Origin: Claveliimonas bilis
GTDB lineage: Bacteria; Bacillota; Clostridia; Lachnospirales; Lachnospiraceae
Reading direction: 5' to 3'
Assembly: GCF_030296775.1 (NCBI RefSeq)
Contig: NZ_AP027742.1
Location: 496,001-560,000 of the forward strand
Length of the DNA stretch: 64,000 nucleotides
The position numbers and the translations under genes are program-made. Of this stretch, positions 62,973 to 64,000 are shown piece after piece. Numbering within the stretch: the stretch's first letter is position 1; every line of letters begins with the position of its first letter. The notes beneath the pieces are model-generated. The model did no database searches and was not told where the DNA came from. It saw only the letters and a program-made list of their open reading frames with translations.

Positions 62973-64000
62973 AGAAGAGATATGTATCACTTTTTTTAGT
63001 TGGAGCAATGACTCTGGGACTGCTGGCAGGATGCGGAAGCTCTGAAGAAGATAGTGGAGATAAAATTACGATCAATTTTTTGAACAAATATCCGGAAGAA
63101 GAATATGTCAAATATTTTGAAGAGGCAGTGGCGGATTATGAAGAGGCAAATCCGGATGTAGATATTGTCATGGAGAATGTCAGCGACCAGGCGATTAAGG
63201 ATAAATTAAGTACAATGGCAGCAGGTGGAGAAATGCCGGATGTATTCTTCTCCTGGTCGGGCGAATATTGTAAGAAATTTGCCCGTTCAGAACTGGCTTT
63301 AGATCTTACATCTTATCTGGAAAATGATACCGAGTGGAAAGACGGCTTTCTTCCGGCCTTTTTGAATAATAGTACATTTGATGGAAAGACATATGGTATC
63401 CCATTCAGAAGTTCTGTCATGTATATGATTTACGATAAAGAGATTTTTGAACAGTACAATTTGGAAGTACCGGAAACTTATGATGAATTTTTAAATGTAT
63501 GCCAGACTCTGCAGGATAATGGCGTGACTCCGATCGGATTTGGAAATTCACAGACATGGTATTCTGCCTGGTGGATTGGAACATTTAACGCACAGATGGT
63601 AGATCCGGAGACCTTGAATGCCGACTACAATCCGGAAACCGGACAGTTTACTGATACAAGGTATCAGGAGGCCATTCAGATGCTTCTGGATTTAAACGAT
63701 AACGGATATTTTGGCAGCAATGTAAATTCCAAGGATTATTATCAGGTTCGTGAGGAGTTCTGCGCGGGACAGGTTGGAATGATCATGGACGCTACAGCAC
63801 AGTTTTCTATTTATGAAGAAGCAATGGGCGATAATATGGGATATTTCAAATTCCCAACGGTTACTGAAGGAGATGGTGATCCGGGAACGACAACAGGTGG
63901 AGCGGAAGTTTACTGTGTATCCGCGAAATCAGAACACCCGGATGAAGCGGTGGACTTTATCAAATTTATGACAAGCAAAGAACAGGCGATCAAGCAGACA
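62969..64000 (+). CDS. ABC transporter solute-binding lipoprotein, partial (3' end outside window)
   Basis: 344 codons visible. Signal peptide with lipobox LLAGC at about 18-22. Family-1 sugar-type binding protein: FYEEAVADYEEANPDV-like start (here YFEEAVADYEEANPD), MPDVFFSWSG, GKTYGIPFRSSVMYMIYDKEIF and GQVGMIMDATAQFSIYEE. Coupled to the kinase gene (ATGA overlap). Permease genes are expected beyond the window. Likely imports the Amadori-type substrate of FrlB/FrlD. Confidence 0.93.
   Translation, partial: MKKRYVSLFLVGAMTLGLLAGCGSSEEDSGDKITINFLNKYPEEEYVKYFEEAVADYEEANPDVDIVMENVSDQAIKDKLSTMAAGGEMPDVFFSWSGEYCKKFARSELALDLTSYLENDTEWKDGFLPAFLNNSTFDGKTYGIPFRSSVMYMIYDKEIFEQYNLEVPETYDEFLNVCQTLQDNGVTPIGFGNSQTWYSAWWIGTFNAQMVDPETLNADYNPETGQFTDTRYQEAIQMLLDLNDNGYFGSNVNSKDYYQVREEFCAGQVGMIMDATAQFSIYEEAMGDNMGYFKFPTVTEGDGDPGTTTGGAEVYCVSAKSEHPDEAVDFIKFMTSKEQAIKQT

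Overview
The window looks like a chromosomal segment of a low-to-medium GC Clostridia bacterium, most likely a gut Lachnospiraceae. The evidence is the Firmicutes rpoB-rpoC and rpsL-rpsG-fusA-tuf genes, the Shine-Dalgarno and sigma-A promoter style, a CpsB/CpsC/CpsD-type polysaccharide phosphorelay, a LoaP antiterminator, and an frl-like Amadori-sugar operon. No species call is attempted.

Layout: (1) 1-5.8 kb: 3' part of rpoB, then rpoC and a strong terminator. (2) 5.9-13.3 kb: an HD-domain protein, then the exopolysaccharide (EPS) regulatory and assembly block (PHP phosphatase, chain-length modulator, tyrosine kinase, DUF5011-like surface protein, LCP ligase, a 34-residue membrane peptide, FlaA1-like dehydratase). 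(3) 13.3-14.4 kb: loaP, flanked by two leaders that each pair a promoter and an identical 17-nt hairpin-loop motif with a downstream intrinsic terminator. (4) 14.4-31.9 kb: an AT-rich EPS operon (aminotransferase, priming sugar transferase, glycosyltransferases, EpsG-like polymerase, pyruvyltransferase, flippase) with a complete set of GDP-D-glycero-alpha-D-manno-heptose genes (gmhA, hddA and an hddC-gmhB fusion). An internally deleted IS110, itself split by an IS21 element, interrupts it. It ends in a broken UDP-glucose dehydrogenase gene cut by an ISL3 element. (5) 31.9-38.5 kb: the ISL3 element, split by a second IS21 element, followed by an IS30 element.

(6) 38.5-45 kb: an accessory or defence-like island. 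It holds a promoter/operator/small ORF/terminator leader, a 1,153-residue HEXXH protein of unknown family, an FRG-domain protein, and an Rpn-type nuclease whose C-terminal tail is duplicated as a separate small ORF. (7) 45-50.2 kb: M20 amidohydrolase, two VanZ-like proteins around a tyrosine recombinase, a probable structured RNA, and a DUF1016/PDDEXK nuclease. (8) 50.3-55.1 kb: str operon rpsL-rpsG-fusA-tuf. (9) 55.1-64 kb: nitrilase-family amidase, glycerol dehydrogenase, CobW-type GTPase with a secondary-alcohol dehydrogenase, YesL-like protein, GntR/UTRA regulator, and FrlB-FrlD-solute-binding protein.

How it works together: the CpsB/C/D relay probably controls polymerisation, and LCP ligation attaches the polymer to the wall. 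The dehydratase, aminotransferase and sugar transferase would make and load the first sugar. LoaP probably lets RNA polymerase read through the leader terminators into a long EPS operon that now also has to cross inverse-oriented insertion sequences. About 44.7 kb of surface-polysaccharide, mobile and defence-like genes separate rpoC from rpsL, which are close neighbours in many Firmicutes.
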